Of a DNA stretch of 46,796 bases, positions 1 through 8,476 are shown piece by piece; positions within the stretch are counted from its first letter, which is position 1, and every line of letters begins with the position of its first letter. The notes under the pieces are model-generated. The model did not search any database, had not been told where the DNA came from, and was given only the letters and a program-made list of their open reading frames with translations. The stretch lies in the NCBI GenBank assembly GCA_038521345.1, contig JBCBKU010000023.1:1-46796 (forward strand). Direction: 5' to 3'. The position numbers and the translations under genes were made by a program. The DNA is from JBCBKU01 sp038521345. Lineage in GTDB: Bacteria; Pseudomonadota; Alphaproteobacteria; Rhodobacterales; Rhodobacteraceae.

Positions 1-2
1 GT

Positions 3-224
3 CTTACACGGCGTGAACGCGAGGTCTGCCTTCTGGTCTGCGAAGGGCTGACCAACAAGGAGATCGCGCGCGAGATGAACCGCAGCGTGGGGACGGTGAA
101 AAACCACATCCACTCAATCCTGGGCAAGCTCGATGTGCCCCGGCGGGGTGCCATTCCTGCGCGGTTCTCGGGCACGGTAGCGGCCGGACGGGTCGCGGGC
201 GCATCCGTCGTGTCGCGCGCTTGA
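3..224 (+). CDS. LuxR-type HTH regulator, C-terminal part (5' end outside window)
   Basis: The reading frame enters from the left edge and gives about 73 residues. It begins LTRREREVCLLVCEGLTNKE and continues through EIAREMNRSVGTVKNHIHSI, the canonical LuxR/FixJ/NarL DNA-binding helix-turn-helix: the T-x-R-E-x-E-V start, the N-K-E-I-A scaffold helix and the T-V-K-N-H-I recognition helix. A short Ala/Arg-rich tail precedes the TGA. This is therefore the output domain of a transcription factor. The receiver or ligand-binding half lies upstream of the window, so the signal it answers to cannot be told. Confidence 0.85.
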   Translation, partial: LTRREREVCLLVCEGLTNKEIAREMNRSVGTVKNHIHSILGKLDVPRRGAIPARFSGTVAAGRVAGASVVSRA

Positions 225-253
225 GCACGCCGATCGGGGATGTCAGGGAAAAT

Positions 254-328
254 TGGCTCCGGCGGTAGGGATCGAACCTACGACCAATTGATTAACAGTC
301 AACTGCTCTACCGCTGAGCTACGCCGGA
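254..328 (-). tRNA. tRNA-Asn (anticodon GTT)
   Basis: Read on the minus strand it folds as a tRNA: acceptor stem TCCGGCG/CGCCGGA, D arm AGCTCAGCGGTAGAGC, anticodon loop CTGTTAA with anticodon GTT, T loop TTCGATC, discriminator G and an encoded CCA. The anticodon specifies asparagine. The gene stands alone between the LuxR-type tail and the metallo-hydrolase. No integrase or repeated 3' end is visible beside it. Confidence 0.96.
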
Positions 329-396
329 ACGCGACGCGTGCTATAGCAATGGCCGGGCACCGCGTCCAGTGGGGCGGACGAAAAAAAGCACGGTTG

Positions 397-1296
397 CTAG
401 AGCCGCATATATGTCGCGTCCGGAGCAAGGTGCGGGTCGGCGGTGACCAGATTTCTGTCTTCAAGGTCAATCAGATGCGCGAATACGTTGCGTTCTGCCG
501 CCGGCCGGAGGCCCGGCGGCGTGTCTGTGTAGATCGCCGCAGTCAGGGACGCGATGGTGGCCGGATGGTCGGCAAGCGTGTCGAGGATCGCGCCCTCGCG
601 CGCGGCGCGGTGAGCCCGCAACGCCCGGATCCGCTCCTGCGGGGCGTCGACCGCTGGCCCATGTCCGGGCGCGAGGCGTGCGGACGGGCGCGCCTCGAGC
701 CGGTCGAGCGCCATTCGGAAGGCGGCCACATCCCCGTCGGGCGGCGAAATCAGGGTCGAGGCCCAGCCCATCACGAGGTCTCCCGTCAGGATCGTGTCGC
801 CCCAGACAAAGGCCAGATGGCCGGCAAAGTGCCCCGGGGTATGAAGGGCGGTCAGGCGTTCGGGCCCCAGATCGAGCGTCGCCTCATGCCCAAGCGTCTT
901 GTCGGGCCTGAAGGTGGCGTCGACGCCTTCGCCGCCGCCGGTGAGCCCGCCCGCAGCGAGGCGCTGCATCGTGGCGCTCCGCCCTGCTTCGGGCGGTCCG
1001 AAGGCGAAGACCGGCGCATCGAAAGCGGCGGCGGCGCGGGGCGCGAGGGCGCTGTGGTCGCGGTGGGCATGGGTCACGAGGATCGCGACCACGGGTCGGT
1101 CGCCGGTTGCGGCCTTAAGTGCGGCAAGATGAGGGTCGCTGTCTGGGCCGGGGTCCAGAATGGCAACTTCGTCATCACCGATCACATAGCTGTTCGTTCC
1201 CCAATGGGTCATGGGGCCCGGGTTCGGGGCCAGAACGCGCACCAGTCCCGATGCGATGGGCGTGGCGATGCCAAAGGGCGGTGGTGTCGAGTGCAT
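397..1296 (-). CDS. Metallo-beta-lactamase-fold hydrolase (LACTB2-like)
   Basis: The 299-residue protein carries the metal-binding signature THAHRDH (about residues 75-81). The further ligands of the fold follow: His in HTPGHFAGH, Asp in TGDLVMG and His in APGHGPAV. After the hydrolase domain, roughly residues 220-299 look like the small winged-helix domain of the LACTB2 / ribonuclease-Z-like subgroup (an ALRAHRAAREGAIL helix, then LIDLEDRNLV near the end). Such enzymes are zinc-dependent hydrolases of thioesters, lactones or RNA; the substrate is not predictable here. The gene is divergent from the histidine kinase with only about 43 bp between the starts, so the two promoters must overlap. 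Confidence 0.88.
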   Translation of the reverse strand: MHSTPPPFGIATPIASGLVRVLAPNPGPMTHWGTNSYVIGDDEVAILDPGPDSDPHLAALKAATGDRPVVAILVTHAHRDHSALAPRAAAAFDAPVFAFGPPEAGRSATMQRLAAGGLTGGGEGVDATFRPDKTLGHEATLDLGPERLTALHTPGHFAGHLAFVWGDTILTGDLVMGWASTLISPPDGDVAAFRMALDRLEARPSARLAPGHGPAVDAPQERIRALRAHRAAREGAILDTLADHPATIASLTAAIYTDTPPGLRPAAERNVFAHLIDLEDRNLVTADPHLAPDATYMRL

Positions 1297-1339
1297 CTGG
1301 GCCTTTCTCTTGGCGGCAGGGCGTGGTTACGGTCTTGCC

Positions 1340-2662
1340 ATGTGGTTGTCCTGGCTCAAAGCCTATGTGCCACGCTCGCTCATCGGGCGCACGGCGCTGA
1401 TCCTTCTGGTTCCCATCATCACCATTCAGCTGGTGGTGAGTTTCGTTTTCATTCAACGACTTTACGAGAATGTCACGGTGCAGATGACCCAAAGCACGCT
1501 CTTGGACGTGCGATTGATTCTCACCGCGATCGAGACTGCGCCAAACCCCGAGACAGCCGATCAAACCGCCTCGGCATTGGCCAGGTCTCTCGAAATCCGT
1601 CTGGAGTTTCCGGCCGGCGACCCGCCGCGCGCCGACACGCGGATCTGGTACGATCTTTCCGGGCGAGTGGTCACCGAAGTTCTACGGCGCGAGATTGATG
1701 CGATCACGGGGGTCGATCTGGCCACTGTGGACAACCGGGTCACCATGGGCGTGTCCACGGGGCAGGGGATTGTCGAGATGACCTTCTCGCGGCGGCGTGT
1801 GTCGGCATCGAACCCGCACCAGTTGCTGGTTCTGATGGTCTGCGTGTCTTTGATTGTGACGGTGATTGCCTTTCTTTTCCTTCGCAATCAGGTGCGGCCG
1901 ATCCGGCGGCTTGCCGAGGCCGCCGAGGCCTTTGGACGCGGACGTGTGCTACCCTACCGGCCCTCGGGTGCGACCGAGGTCCGGGCGGCGGGCAGCCGAT
2001 TCCTAGACATGCGCGCACGGATCGAGCGCCACCTCGAACAACGGACGCTGATGCTGTCGGGTGTGAGCCATGACCTTCGCACGCCGCTGACGCGGCTGAA
2101 ACTCGGGCTGACGATGATGACCGACAGCGATGAAATCGAGGCCATGGAACGCGACGTCAAAGAAATGGAGGAAATGATCGACAGCTTCCTCGCATTCAGC
2201 CGGGATCAGGCCAGCGAGGATACGGTGTCGGTCGACCCGGCCGCTTTGGTGCAGGATGCGGTGGAGGATGCGAGACGGGCCGGGGGCGAGGTCGAGCTTG
2301 GGACGGCGACCGGCTCGGGGCCCGTGGAGATGCGTGCGACGGCCGTCAAGCGTGCCTTGGACAACCTGATCGGTAATGCCCTTCGCTATGGCCAGCAGGC
2401 CCGCGTGAGCGTCGCCGTTTCAGACCGTGCGGCCGTGATCTCGGTCGAGGACGATGGGCCGGGTATTGCGCCTTCCGACCGGGATGAAGCGTTGAAACCC
2501 TTCGCTCGGCTGGATCGTGCGCGAAACCAAAACCGGGGGACAGGGGTGGGTCTTGGCCTTGCCATTGCCAGTGATGTCGCGCGCCAGCACGGCGGTGCGT
2601 TGCGCCTTGGGACCAGCAAGGATCTTGGCGGCCTCAAGGCCGATATTGTGCTGGCCCGCTGA
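1340..2662 (+). CDS. Membrane sensor histidine kinase (EnvZ-like, HAMP-HisKA-HATPase)
   Basis: I start at the ATG giving MWLSWLKAYVPRSLIGR (440 residues), because starts further upstream would overlap the divergent hydrolase. One transmembrane helix (ALILLVPIITIQLVVSFVFI) precedes a periplasmic domain of about 120 residues, then a second helix (LLVLMVCVSLIVTVIAFLFL), a HAMP segment, the phosphoacceptor box VSHDLRTPLTRLKLGL with its His, an N box (LDNLIGNALRYG) and G boxes (EDDGPGI, GTGVGLGLAI). This layout matches EnvZ-class osmosensing or envelope kinases. No response regulator lies next to it: the following gene is convergent and unrelated, so the partner must be elsewhere. Confidence 0.92.
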   Translation: MWLSWLKAYVPRSLIGRTALILLVPIITIQLVVSFVFIQRLYENVTVQMTQSTLLDVRLILTAIETAPNPETADQTASALARSLEIRLEFPAGDPPRADTRIWYDLSGRVVTEVLRREIDAITGVDLATVDNRVTMGVSTGQGIVEMTFSRRRVSASNPHQLLVLMVCVSLIVTVIAFLFLRNQVRPIRRLAEAAEAFGRGRVLPYRPSGATEVRAAGSRFLDMRARIERHLEQRTLMLSGVSHDLRTPLTRLKLGLTMMTDSDEIEAMERDVKEMEEMIDSFLAFSRDQASEDTVSVDPAALVQDAVEDARRAGGEVELGTATGSGPVEMRATAVKRALDNLIGNALRYGQQARVSVAVSDRAAVISVEDDGPGIAPSDRDEALKPFARLDRARNQNRGTGVGLGLAIASDVARQHGGALRLGTSKDLGGLKADIVLAR

Positions 2663-2677
2663 CGGACGGCGTGGGCG

Positions 2678-3109
2678 TTAGGCCGCGCCCTCTCCGCTTT
2701 TCTCGAGCGAATAGAGTTCGCTGAGTGCGTCCTCCATCATTTGCTCTTCTTCAGATGGGGCAAGGTCAGCTGCGCGTTCGGTTGCGAAGGCCGGGACAGG
2801 ACGGCTTTCATCCGAAGGCAGCGGACTGTCCAGACGGATCGGCCCACCGTCAGGCGATGGAGCGGCATTCGTCATAAGCGCTTCGAGGAAGGCCATGTCG
2901 TCGTCGCTGACATTCTCCGTCAGGCGGATCATCTCGGCCCGCAATGCGTTGTACGGACCGACCCGCATCAGGCCGTGCATCTCAAGCTCGGAATCGTCCG
3001 AGAAGTGCACGATCCGGCCAGCCTTGTACTCTTCAATGAACCACTTCGCGTGGCGTTCGAGGAGTTCGATTTTCGTGCGGCTGATCGTAACGAGATCAGG
3101 TTCGCTCAT
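2678..3109 (-). CDS. Hypothetical cytoplasmic protein, acidic C-terminal half
   Basis: A 143-residue soluble protein I do not recognise. The N-terminal half (ISRTKIELLERHAKWFIEEY, then a stretch ending ENVSDDDMAFLEALMTN) looks helical. The C-terminal half is Pro/Ser/Glu-rich and probably disordered, ending in an acidic helix (EEEQMMEDALSELYSLEKSG). It has no membrane segment, signal peptide or catalytic motif. It is the second gene of a two-gene unit: its start overlaps the end of the 74-residue gene by 14 bases, which implies translational coupling. It converges on the histidine kinase with 15 bases between the stop codons. Confidence 0.7.
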   Translation of the reverse strand: MSEPDLVTISRTKIELLERHAKWFIEEYKAGRIVHFSDDSELEMHGLMRVGPYNALRAEMIRLTENVSDDDMAFLEALMTNAAPSPDGGPIRLDSPLPSDESRPVPAFATERAADLAPSEEEQMMEDALSELYSLEKSGEGAA

Positions 3110-3320
3110 GCGCTCGGACCTTGTGTTCGATGGAGTCGGGCAACTGCACCAGCAACTCCTGCGTTTCCTGCAACTTCGTCAAAAGGTCCACCGGATCAGC
3201 ACCCGCGCCCTTCCGCCAAACTTCTAGACGTACATCGTTTACCAGTTTCTTGATGTTCTCGGTCAAGACATACGGTGACTGTGGCGGGTTAAAATCTACC
3301 GGGTTGATCGGCTTGTTCAT
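3096..3320 (-). CDS. Hypothetical small protein, first gene of a coupled pair
   Basis: The ATG at 3320 gives 74 residues beginning MNKPINPVDFNPPQSPYVLT. The central part (ENIKKLVNDVRLEVWRKGAG) and the following LLTKLQETQELLVQLPDSIE are strongly helical and could form a coiled coil. A Pro-rich N terminus precedes them. No known domain is apparent. It overlaps the next gene by 14 bases, so the two products are probably made together and may interact. A longer in-frame extension exists upstream but lacks protein-like composition, so I use this start. Confidence 0.62.
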   Translation of the reverse strand: MNKPINPVDFNPPQSPYVLTENIKKLVNDVRLEVWRKGAGADPVDLLTKLQETQELLVQLPDSIEHKVRAHERT

Positions 3321-3776
3321 GTGCTGCCCCCTGGCCTGCTTGGTGTTATCGACACGGTTCCCTCGACGGTGTGTGGCTTGAGCGCCACGACTAGTCGAAA
3401 ACGGGAATAAGGCGAAAAAAAGACCTTGGCTAGTAAAAGCTATATCTGTCGGCACATTTTTGCAGGGGCCCAAGATGTTGGGTCTGCGCGCACGGCTCGG
3501 TTCTGTTCGATTGCTGAAAGAACCGGCGAGTTATCCACAATGCCCGGTTCAGTGATTTCAGGAGGTTAGGGGGTTCGGTCCTCGGAAATGTACAAATTTC
3601 CGCCGGGCGAAGTGCCGCCCAAATTCTGGGCGGAAGGCCGCGGTTCACCGCGTCTCGGGGCCGGTAACGCCGCGGCGCAGCAATCTGTCCGACCACGGCG
3701 TTTGTCGAAATTGGGGCAGCCGCCGGTCGAGAGAATCCCCGCACGTTCCGAAGACGACGTGGATTCCGGCTGGAAA
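3321..3776. other. Gene-free stretch between a small operon and a tRNA
   Basis: I see no convincing gene in these 456 bases. Reading frames that cross the stretch either run through the tRNA or have no plausible start and composition. The part near 3400-3450 is locally AT-rich (runs of A, and AGCTATAT) and is the likely place for the promoter of the minus-strand pair that starts at 3320. I could not fix a -35/-10 pair with good spacing. No inverted repeat with a T-run is evident. Confidence 0.5.
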
Positions 3777-3853
3777 TGGTAGGCCCGGAGGGACTTGAAC
3801 CCCCAACCAAAGCGTTATGAGCGCTCTGCTCTAACCAATTGAGCTACAGGCCC
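3777..3853 (-). tRNA. tRNA with CAT anticodon, probably tRNA-Ile2 (lysidine type)
   Basis: On the minus strand the cloverleaf reads acceptor GGGCCTG, D arm AGCTCAATTGGTTAGAGC, anticodon loop CTCATAA, T loop TTCAAGT, discriminator A and encoded CCA. The anticodon CAT could mean Met or Ile2. C4-G69 and C5-G68 in the acceptor stem, which are known recognition features for the lysidine synthetase TilS, and the general likeness to bacterial ileX favour Ile2. The acceptor's first pair is G-C, which argues against initiator Met. It stands alone, just upstream of purM on the opposite strand. Confidence 0.9.
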
Positions 3854-3959
3854 AGCCTCTGCCGAGCTAACGGATCGGACCAAGTCTGGTCAAGCGCGCT
3901 CGGGAATTGCATCGCCCGGTCGCTTGGCCCAAGAAGGCCGCCAACCAAAGGAGCGGGCG

Positions 3960-5006
3960 ATGACCGACGGCAAGAACGGACTGACCTATGCGGGCGCGGG
4001 CGTCGATATCGCCGCGGGAGACGCCTTGGTCGACCGGATTGTGCCAGCGGCCGCGCGCACGTCACGGCCGGGTGTCATGGACGGGCTCGGCGGGTTCGGC
4101 GCGCTGTTTGACCTGAAGGCCGCGGGCTTTGCCGATCCGATACTCGTTGCGGCCACAGACGGGGTGGGAACAAAGCTCCGCATCGCGATTGATACGGGTC
4201 AACTCGGTGGCGTCGGCATCGATCTCGTGGCGATGTGCGTTAATGATCTGGTCTGTCAGGGGGCCGAACCGCTCTTCTTTCTCGACTACTTCGCGACCGG
4301 CCGTCTTGACGTAACCGAGGCCGCGGCGGTGATCGAAGGGATCGCAGAGGGATGCGCCCGGGCCGGTGCCGCCCTGATCGGTGGCGAGACGGCCGAGATG
4401 CCGGGCATGTACGCCGCGGGCGACTTCGACCTCGCCGGGTTCGCGGTGGGCGCGATGGAGCGCGGGCAGGGTTTGCCGAATGGGGTGGCGCCGGGCGATG
4501 TGATCCTTGGGCTGGCGTCCGACGGCGTGCATTCAAATGGGTTTTCGCTGGTCCGGCGCGTCGCCGAGAGTGCGGCGCTTGGCTGGGGTGACGCATGCCC
4601 CTGGGCCGAACGTTCCCTTGGCGCGGCGCTCCTGACGCCAACCCGGCTTTATGTGCGGCCCGCGCTGGCGCTGCACCGGTCGGGGCTGGCTCGGGCATTT
4701 GCGCATATCACCGGCGGTGGGATCACCGGCAACCTGCCGCGTGTATTGCCTGAAGGAACCGGCGCACGGATCGACCTTGACGCGTGGGCCCTTCCGTCGG
4801 TCTTCGGCTGGCTTGCCGCCGCTGGTGGCATAGCGCGCGACGACATGCTGGCGACGTTCAATTGCGGGATCGGGCTGGCGGCAGTCGTCCCGGCGCGCGC
4901 GGCGGACGAGGCCATGGCGGTTCTCGAAGCGGCGGGCGAGACCGTGCATGCCATCGGTGTCGTCACCGAAGACCCCGGCGTCAGTTACCGCGGAACGCTG
5001 GGCTGA
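3960..5006 (+). CDS. purM: Phosphoribosylformylglycinamidine cyclo-ligase (AIR synthetase)
   Basis: PurM closes the imidazole ring: FGAM plus ATP gives AIR, the fifth step of purine synthesis. The 348-residue protein begins MTDGKNGLTYAGAGVDIAAG, and the start is backed by an AAGGAG element a few bases upstream. Family signatures include DGVGTKLRIA, MCVNDLVCQGAEPLFFLDYF, GGETAEMPGMY and the ITGGGITGN loop. The length is normal for the family. It is followed after five bases by purN, the usual alphaproteobacterial pair. Confidence 0.98.
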   Translation: MTDGKNGLTYAGAGVDIAAGDALVDRIVPAAARTSRPGVMDGLGGFGALFDLKAAGFADPILVAATDGVGTKLRIAIDTGQLGGVGIDLVAMCVNDLVCQGAEPLFFLDYFATGRLDVTEAAAVIEGIAEGCARAGAALIGGETAEMPGMYAAGDFDLAGFAVGAMERGQGLPNGVAPGDVILGLASDGVHSNGFSLVRRVAESAALGWGDACPWAERSLGAALLTPTRLYVRPALALHRSGLARAFAHITGGGITGNLPRVLPEGTGARIDLDAWALPSVFGWLAAAGGIARDDMLATFNCGIGLAAVVPARAADEAMAVLEAAGETVHAIGVVTEDPGVSYRGTLG

Positions 5007-5011
5007 CCGCC

Positions 5012-5596
5012 ATGCGCGTTGCAATCCTGATTTCGGGAAGCGGGTCGAACATGGTCGCCCTTGCCGACAGCATGACCCGCCCGGATCATCCCGCCGCCCC
5101 TGTTTTGGTCATCGCCAACAGGCACGAGGCCGGAGGTCTTGAGAAAGCCGCGGCGCGCGGGATCCCGACGGCGGTCGTGTCGCATCGCGGGCGGCCGCGC
5201 CCTGCGTTCGAGGCCGAGATGACCGGCGTGCTGGAAGCCGCCGACGTGGACCTGATCGCGCTTGCGGGGTTCATGCGGATCCTGACGCCGGATTTCGTGG
5301 CGCGATGGGCCGGTCGCATTCTGAACATTCACCCGTCACTTCTGCCGAAGTACCCGGGGCTGAACACCCATGCCAGGGCGCTTGAGGCTGGCGACCGCGA
5401 GGCCGGTTGCAGCGTTCACGAGGTAACCGAAGAACTCGATGCGGGCCGCATCCTCGGGCAGGCGCATGTACCGATCCAGCCGGGCGACACGGCCGAGACC
5501 CTCGCCGCCCGCGTCCTCGTGGCAGAACACCAACTGTATCCTGCTGTTTTGGAACGCGTGGCGAACGGAATCCGGACGCCATTTGTCTTGCCGTGA
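5012..5596 (+). CDS. purN: Phosphoribosylglycinamide formyltransferase
   Basis: PurN transfers the formyl group of 10-formyl-THF to GAR, the third step of purine synthesis. The 194-residue protein has the phosphate-binding start ILISGSGSNM, the catalytic NIHPSLLPKYPG segment with Asn and His, and the later HEVTEELDAG containing the catalytic Asp. The start is the ATG giving MRVAILISG, five bases after the purM stop. Earlier in-frame starts would lie inside purM. Confidence 0.98.
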   Translation: MRVAILISGSGSNMVALADSMTRPDHPAAPVLVIANRHEAGGLEKAAARGIPTAVVSHRGRPRPAFEAEMTGVLEAADVDLIALAGFMRILTPDFVARWAGRILNIHPSLLPKYPGLNTHARALEAGDREAGCSVHEVTEELDAGRILGQAHVPIQPGDTAETLAARVLVAEHQLYPAVLERVANGIRTPFVLP

Positions 5597-5656
5597 GGGC
5601 AGGATCCACGTATCAAAGGGGTGTCGGGGCAGACAGAACAAGAAGACGCGCCACGA

Positions 5657-6814
5657 ATGATCACCATTACCAGTACTGAAGGGCTCGCAGCCTTCTGCGA
5701 CCGGGCCCGTTCGCGTCCGTATGTCACCGTCGATACCGAGTTTCTGCGAGAACGCACTTATTACTCGAAGCTGTGTCTGATCCAACTGGCCGTACCGGGC
5801 GAAGAGGAAGAGGACGCGGTCCTTCTTGACCCGCTGGTCAAGGGCCTGTCGCTTGAGCCGCTTTACGATCTCTTCCGCGATGAGAGCGTCGTGAAGGTTT
5901 TTCACGCCGCCCGGCAGGACCTCGAGATCTTCTATTTCGAAGGCGATGTCTTTCCAAAGCCCCTGTTCGACACGCAGGTCGCCGCGATGGTGGCGGGCTA
6001 TGGCGAGCAGGTCGGATACGAGACACTCGTCCGCAAAATCGCCCACGCGGGGCTCGACAAGACCTCGCGGTTCACGGATTGGTCGCGGCGCCCTCTTACC
6101 GATGCGCAAAAAACCTATGCCTTGGCGGACGTGACGCATTTGCGGGTGATCTACGAACATCTCTCGGCGGATCTGGACCGGACCGGGCGCCGGGCATGGG
6201 TGGAAGAGGAACTGGCCGTACTGACGGACCCGGCAACCTACCGGATCGAACCGGAAGAGGCTTGGCAACGGGTCAAGACGCGGACCCAGTCGGGCCGGTT
6301 CCTGTCCATCGTCAAGGCGCTGGCCGCCTTCCGCGAAAACTATGCCCAGACTCGGAATGTGCCTCGAAATCGGGTCTTTAAGGACGATGCGCTGATCGAA
6401 TTGGCCTCGACCAAACCCAAGTCGTCCGAGGACCTCGGCCGGTCCCGTCTTCTGGTGCGCGAGGCGCGCAAGGGCGACATCGCCGAAGGCATACTTGCCG
6501 CCGTCCAGGAGGGGATGGAGACACCGCCCGATGCCCATCCCAAACCTGATCGCCAGCGCGACCGGCTGCAGGTGAATCCTGCCCTTGCCGATTTGCTGCG
6601 CGTGCTCTTGAAGGCCAAGTCCGAGGATGCCGGCGTGGCGCAGAAGCTGATCGCGAGCGCGGCGGAGCTCGACGAGATCGCTGCCGGGGAGCGCGACGTG
6701 TCCGCGCTGAAAGGATGGCGGGCCGAAGTCTTCGGTGCTGACGCGCTCCGACTTTGCGCCGGCGAAATCGCTTTGACCGCGGACGGCCAGAAGATCCGAC
6801 TGATCGACGTCTGA
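5657..6814 (+). CDS. rnd: Ribonuclease D
   Basis: A 3'-5' exoribonuclease that trims tRNA and other small RNA 3' ends. The 385-residue protein has the DEDD exonuclease pattern: VDTEFLRERTYY near the N terminus (Asp and Glu), FHAARQDLEIFY (Asp) and ALADVTHLRVIY (Tyr/Asp region). HRDC-like helical segments follow, including LAAFRENYAQTRNVPRNR. Length and order fit the Rnd family. The ATG giving MITITSTEG is chosen because upstream codons overlap the purN end. It lies about 60 bases downstream of purN and may share its transcript. Confidence 0.96.
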   Translation: MITITSTEGLAAFCDRARSRPYVTVDTEFLRERTYYSKLCLIQLAVPGEEEEDAVLLDPLVKGLSLEPLYDLFRDESVVKVFHAARQDLEIFYFEGDVFPKPLFDTQVAAMVAGYGEQVGYETLVRKIAHAGLDKTSRFTDWSRRPLTDAQKTYALADVTHLRVIYEHLSADLDRTGRRAWVEEELAVLTDPATYRIEPEEAWQRVKTRTQSGRFLSIVKALAAFRENYAQTRNVPRNRVFKDDALIELASTKPKSSEDLGRSRLLVREARKGDIAEGILAAVQEGMETPPDAHPKPDRQRDRLQVNPALADLLRVLLKAKSEDAGVAQKLIASAAELDEIAAGERDVSALKGWRAEVFGADALRLCAGEIALTADGQKIRLIDV

Positions 6815-6820
6815 GTGGCC

Positions 6821-7294
6821 TCAGGGTCGAATGGACCGGCTTGACGCCGCCCCGAGCACGTCAATCCGGGTAAGTCCCGCCAGTGTCTGGTTCGACAGGA
6901 AGGTGGCGGCGGTGATGGCGCGGGTCGCCGCCGTTCCGATGGGCGCCGGCTCAAGTGGCTCAGCCGCCCGGAACTGGAGTGTCAGGAGCCCCGGAGTGCT
7001 GCGATCAGGATCCACAACCAGATCGGCGTCGAAATACCCTTCGGTCGCCGGTAGGCCAACCGCGCGCAGGATCGCACCACCGGGCGCGGCAACGAGTGCC
7101 ACATCGCTTATCTCGGTGACGAGCGGACGGGGGTCTGTGATCTCCTCGATGTCGAGTGGCATCAGGGTCTCCACTTCAGGTTCCCGCTGCAACCACGTGA
7201 ACGGATTGAGAGAACTGCCACGGCCATCTCCGCCGCCCCCGCAGGCTGCAAGCAGACCCGTTGTCGCCAAGACCGCTGCTGTCCGAAGCTTCAT
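6821..7294 (-). CDS. Small lipoprotein of unknown function
   Basis: A 157-residue protein with an evident lipoprotein signal: basic n-region MKLRTAAVLA, hydrophobic core, lipobox LLAAC at about residues 14-18, then a Gly-rich linker. The mature part (e.g. EEITDPRPLVTEISDVALVA, then GGAILRAVGL) is probably a small beta-rich domain anchored to the outer membrane or facing the periplasm. I do not recognise the domain. It converges on rnd with only a few bases between the stop codons and is divergent from sufE across about 118 bp. Confidence 0.85.
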   Translation of the reverse strand: MKLRTAAVLATTGLLAACGGGGDGRGSSLNPFTWLQREPEVETLMPLDIEEITDPRPLVTEISDVALVAAPGGAILRAVGLPATEGYFDADLVVDPDRSTPGLLTLQFRAAEPLEPAPIGTAATRAITAATFLSNQTLAGLTRIDVLGAASSRSIRP

Positions 7295-7412
7295 CGCGTG
7301 CCCCCTGATCCCTTGATCCCTGCGCTTAGCGCATCACGGCTTGGGTGAAAAGCGCCGGGCACTGGACGGGCGGGGCAGGGCGGCATAGGTCAACGCACCG
7401 AAGGGAGTGTCC

Positions 7413-7838
7413 ATGGCCACCGAAGCCTTTGAAGAGATCGCCGAAACGTTCGAGTTCCTGGACGACTGGGAAGACCGGTATCGCCACGTGATCGAATTGG
7501 GCAAGTCGATGGAGCCCTTGCCCGAGGCATTGCGCGTGCCGGCCACGAAAGTCGAAGGCTGTGCGAGCCAGGTCTGGCTGCATCCCCGGATTGAGGGATC
7601 GGGATCGGGGGCCTTGTTCCATTTTCAGGGAGAGAGCGACGCGATGATCGTCCGCGGTCTGATTGCGGTGCTGCATGCGCTGTATGACGGACTTACGGTC
7701 GAGGCGGTTGGAGAGGTCGATGCCCCCGCCGAGTTGGGCCGGCTCGGGCTGAACGATCACCTGTCGTCCCAGCGGTCCAACGGCGTGCGGGCGATGGTCG
7801 AACGCATCCGCGCCCTTGCAGCGGCCGAAGTGGCCTAG
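7413..7838 (+). CDS. sufE: SufE family Fe-S cluster assembly protein
   Basis: SufE accepts sulfane sulfur from the cysteine desulfurase SufS and passes it to the SufBCD scaffold. The 141-residue product carries the acceptor Cys in KVEGCASQVWLHP (about residue 49) and the family's EFLDDWEDRYRHVIELGK start. I chose the ATG at 7413, which follows GAAGGGAG by a few bases, rather than the GTG six bases earlier. The rest of the suf operon is not nearby. Its stop overlaps the convergent DUF1638 gene by four bases. Confidence 0.95.
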   Translation: MATEAFEEIAETFEFLDDWEDRYRHVIELGKSMEPLPEALRVPATKVEGCASQVWLHPRIEGSGSGALFHFQGESDAMIVRGLIAVLHALYDGLTVEAVGEVDAPAELGRLGLNDHLSSQRSNGVRAMVERIRALAAAEVA

Positions 7839-8476
7839 GGCGCAGTTGCCGCGCGGGCAAGGGCCGGGGCCAGATCGCCCATGCCGGTGAACCGGCGCTC
7901 ATACGACAGCCCGAGCGCGTCGGCCGCGGCGCGAGCACGTGCATCGAGGTCCGGATCCTCGGTCTGAGCGAGGTAGACGATCTTCTCATAGTGCCCGAAA
8001 TACATGTCGCGCAATTCGGGGTGGCGGTCGAGCCCGAGGGGCTTTGTGACGAAGGCGTCGAACTGCCGGGCGAGGAAGTCGGTCAGATAGAAGGCCGTGA
8101 TCTCGTCCCGGGCAGAAAAGGCCGCGTTGCCTTCGAAGAAGCTGTAGCAATGGGGCCCGGCGATCATATCAACGCCGAGACGGGCGCAGATCTCGGCCAG
8201 CTGTCCGCCCGTGCCGCAATCGGCGTAGGCCACGAAGATGCGGGTATAGTGGGGCGCGTGGTGCGTGATGGCGGTCTCGACCGCCGCGGGGATCGCGTCG
8301 GGCGTGTTGTGCAGGATGGCGGGCAGACAGGCGAGATCCATGTGGCGCCATCCGTTCAGGTCGCGCAGCGCGAGGATCTCGCGGGCAAGGGCACCACAGG
8401 CTAGGATCAGGATCGTCCCGGTGCCTTCGGGCGGCCGCCCCTTGTCGGTCAGTTCTGTCGCCGAAGGGCCGGTCAT
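7835..8476 (-). CDS. DUF1638 protein
   Basis: The 213-residue product matches what I know of DUF1638: an ILACGALAREILALRDLNGW start, then RIFVAYADCGTGGQL and AGPHCYSFFEGN, with conserved Cys and His residues that look like metal or corrinoid ligands. DUF1638 genes are often found near corrinoid methyltransferase genes, and a corrinoid protein is encoded on the same strand 3.5 kb upstream. A role in cobalamin-dependent methyl transfer or its reactivation is therefore an inference. The start ATG sits in an ATGA overlap with the stop of the small membrane-protein gene, which fixes the start at 8476. Confidence 0.85.
   Translation of the reverse strand: MTGPSATELTDKGRPPEGTGTILILACGALAREILALRDLNGWRHMDLACLPAILHNTPDAIPAAVETAITHHAPHYTRIFVAYADCGTGGQLAEICARLGVDMIAGPHCYSFFEGNAAFSARDEITAFYLTDFLARQFDAFVTKPLGLDRHPELRDMYFGHYEKIVYLAQTEDPDLDARARAAADALGLSYERRFTGMGDLAPALARAATAP

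Noticed and set aside
254..328. tRNA-Asn as an integration site for a mobile element
   Set aside because: No integrase gene and no duplicated tRNA 3' end seen downstream.
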